Of a stretch of 64,000 bases of DNA, positions 62,476 through 64,000 are shown piece after piece; the first letter of the stretch is position 1, and each line of letters begins with the position of its first letter. The notes under the pieces are model-generated. The model saw only the letters and a list, made by a program, of their open reading frames with translations, was not told the DNA's origin and ran no database searches. This stretch comes from Tubiluchus corallicola (taxonomy: Eukaryota > Priapulida > Priapulimorpha > Priapulimorphida > Tubiluchidae), in the NCBI GenBank assembly GCA_030141605.1, contig JAQGDQ010000726.1, forward strand, positions 17,422 to 81,421, written 5' to 3'. The position numbers and the translations under genes are program-made.

Positions 62476-62546
62476 CGAAACTGATAAAAAAGAACTTGTT
62501 AACCTAATGGAAGCTTTGTGAAACTGGATTCTGCTCTGCTTTGCAG

Positions 62547-62714
62547 CAGCTCTGCTCTAGTCTGGTCTGTTTCAACGAGAAAAATTATAACAAGAAAAGT
62601 GTGTTTTTTGGTGGGCGTCAAGAAATTCAAGATTCTGGAAGCTTAAGAGCTGCTGGAGGCTCCCCAAAAATCATTGGAGAAGATGATGTAGCACCAGGAG
62701 AGATTCCTTATCAG
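62547..62714 (+). CDS. S1 protease exon: propeptide and mature N-terminus (protease C, partial)
   Basis: Acceptor CTGCTTTGCAG and donor CAG/GTATTC, 168 nt, phase 0 out. The C-terminal part GGSPKIIGEDDVAPGEIPYQ matches the activation site and first strand of S1 proteases and corresponds to exon 3 of protease B. Lys before IIGE fits activation by a trypsin-like enzyme. The 5' border is less sure. No following exon is found on the plus strand within the window. Confidence 0.7.
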
Positions 62715-62728
62715 GTATTCTAATTATT

Positions 62729-62907
62729 TGAATTCGTGAGTGTAATGAAAACAGAGTTACGTATGATTGTATCAGATCAATGGCTCTGCTTGGTTTCTAC
62801 CATTTAGATTAGAATTCAGAGGAGTTCTGGTATTTTGTGCCCAGAAAGCACACCGGGCTCACATCTTAATTAGCAGGTACTTGAGAAAGCCGGTCCATCG
62901 TAGCATG
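62729..62907. repeat. inverted repeat, left arm
   Basis: From GAATTCGTGAGTGTAA to GAGAAAGCCGGTCCATC; complementary to 63828-64000 with roughly one difference per dozen bases. Confidence 0.93.
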
Positions 62908-63068
62908 TTATTAAGGTTTGCACGTTTACAAGCACGTGCAAGCAAAACGTACATGCACCTGCATGCTGCAAGAGAATAGCCAAATGCTTCACATTCCGGA
63001 TTAGCATATAATTGAAATTTGAAAGTCTAATTAGGAAAACCTTCTTGAAAAGCACCACAAATACTCAC

Positions 63069-63169
63069 CGACTGAAGTAACTTGGCATGCAATGTGCAGC
63101 TGTCAGGACCCATTTTTTGCTAATCAAAGATCCTCCACATTTGAAACTATTGCGGACGACAAGCGCCAC
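63069..63169 (-). CDS. S1 protease exon with catalytic His (protease D, partial)
   Basis: 101 nt, phase 0-2, acceptor GCCAACAG, donor [26 protein letters not shown] then VLTAAHC. Same phases as exon 4 of protease B. Both Cys of the His-loop disulfide are present. The upstream exon must lie beyond 64000; no downstream exon was found between 62715 and 63068. Confidence 0.88.
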
Positions 63170-63412
63170 CTGTTGGCAAAACGTTCAGTATTAGAACATC
63201 TGTAAACATCATTTAATCGTGCTTGAAGTTGTTTCATGTTTAAGCACTCAAGCTCATACGCAGAGGTTCAGGTTTAGTGAATTAATGGCATAAACTGACG
63301 ACCGTGTGAAGAAATTCATGTTGATAATGAAAGACATAATTTCAAAACATAGTAGAAAACAGGCCTATGTTGTAAATGGAAAACCCTGTTAAAGGCTGTG
63401 GAAGTTGGAATT

Positions 63413-63822
63413 GTATATTGTAATTAGGTGCTGCCATCTACGTACTAATCTTGTTACATTCTACCAGCTGACTTACCTTCAGTATAATTGTATGGTCCAG
63501 TGAATAGGACATATACACTGGTCCTTTCCCTATCTAACATTATTGGTTGTTGTGAAGCCTGTGCAACTCTGCGTAGGTCAAGTTCTATACCTGTATACTG
63601 GCTGTGAATCAGGTTTTACTGACTGTTTTTGCTTTCTAGTTTTTGCTCAATGTTCAGTGCAGCAGTTTTGCTACTCATGTTTTCTGTAGCTCAATAAACA
63701 CTTTTCTGTTGTGTGCAGTGCAAATATTTATTATAGATTTTTGGTTGCTATTCATACTTCTCTGTGCCTAAACTCAACCACAACAAAGTGACTGAATAAC
63801 AACTTCAAAAATGACTTTCACA
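63413..63822 (-). repeat. LTR-like repeat, family A, full copy
   Basis: On the minus strand it runs TGTGAAAGTCATTTTTGAAG to ATGGCAGCACCTAATTAC...ATATACA. It lies between the protease D exon and the right arm of the inverted repeat. Confidence 0.65.
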
Positions 63823-63827
63823 AATTT

Positions 63828-64000
63828 GGATGAACCGGCTTTCTCAAGTACATGCTAATTAAGATGTGAGCCCGGTGTGCTTTCTGGGCACAAAATACCA
63901 GAACTCCTCTGAATTCTAATCTAAATGGAAGAAACCAAGCAGAGCCATTTATCTGATACAATTATGCATAAATCTGTTTTCTTTACACTCACGAATTCAA
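63828..64000. repeat. inverted repeat, right arm (runs off the window)
   Basis: Complement of 62729-62907. The window ends inside or at the end of the homology, so the full arm length is unknown. Confidence 0.93.

Noticed and set aside
61799-62521. Poly Thr/Gln/Pro/Asn and antisense Val/Gly/Cys frames of over 200 codons
   Set aside because: Trinucleotide tract open in all frames. A link to the adjacent protease exon as an N-terminal low-complexity region is not supported, because a good splice acceptor separates them.

Overview
The window looks like nuclear DNA from an invertebrate animal. Genes are split by spliceosomal introns with GT/AG borders, the proteins are animal extracellular modules (calcium-binding EGF, C-type lectin, trypsin-fold protease) and a seven-helix receptor, and the mobile elements are BEL/Pao, Ty3/gypsy, hAT and piggyBac types. 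The base composition is AT-rich and a large share of the window is tandem repeat. A marine invertebrate such as a sponge or tunicate would fit, but the sequence does not settle the phylum. I see no bacterial genes, tRNA, rRNA or CRISPR array.

Layout. 1-1591 (minus): three exons of a serine protease whose 3' part lies left of the window. 2984-3740: first copy of an interspersed repeat carrying a 30-bp minisatellite. 5253-6150: a 133-bp tandem array. 9433-13039: a decayed BEL/Pao LTR retrotransposon (minus) with both LTRs. About 13.6-27.0 kb (minus): one large mosaic gene in which nearly every module is a symmetric phase 1-1 unit. In transcription order it has six EGF exons (one with an in-frame stop), three C-type lectin domains of three exons each, two more EGF exons, and two tandem 55-nt candidate exons. 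A 1.3-kb segment carrying one EGF exon occurs twice in it. 29.2-32.3 kb: a Ty3/gypsy pol fragment cut off by a 59-bp minisatellite. 33.2-34.6 kb: a 1.4-kb tract of hexanucleotide repeats. 35.0-39.6 kb: two tandem intronless GPCR genes (minus), a LINE-like RT scrap and a 40-bp array. 40-49 kb: no recognised gene, but a piggyBac-type MITE, a hAT-type MITE and LTR-like repeats.

49.46-59.97 kb (plus): a complete eight-exon secreted serine protease gene (271 codons) with a TATA box. Its introns hold a hAT MITE, a pentanucleotide tract, a 35-bp array and the second, inverted copy of the 30-bp minisatellite element. 60.2-61.55 kb: a 35-bp array with a 12-bp palindrome in each unit. 62.5-64.0 kb: parts of two further proteases in convergent orientation, associated with an inverted repeat that runs off the right edge.

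Together the genes suggest a locus for secreted or surface proteins: proteases, a lectin/EGF mosaic and orphan receptors. It has been reshaped by exon duplication and mobile DNA. I did not find a clear new multi-gene system. The most interesting leads are the evolution of the mosaic gene, the minisatellite-carrying element, the convergent protease inverted repeat and the divergent GPCR pair.
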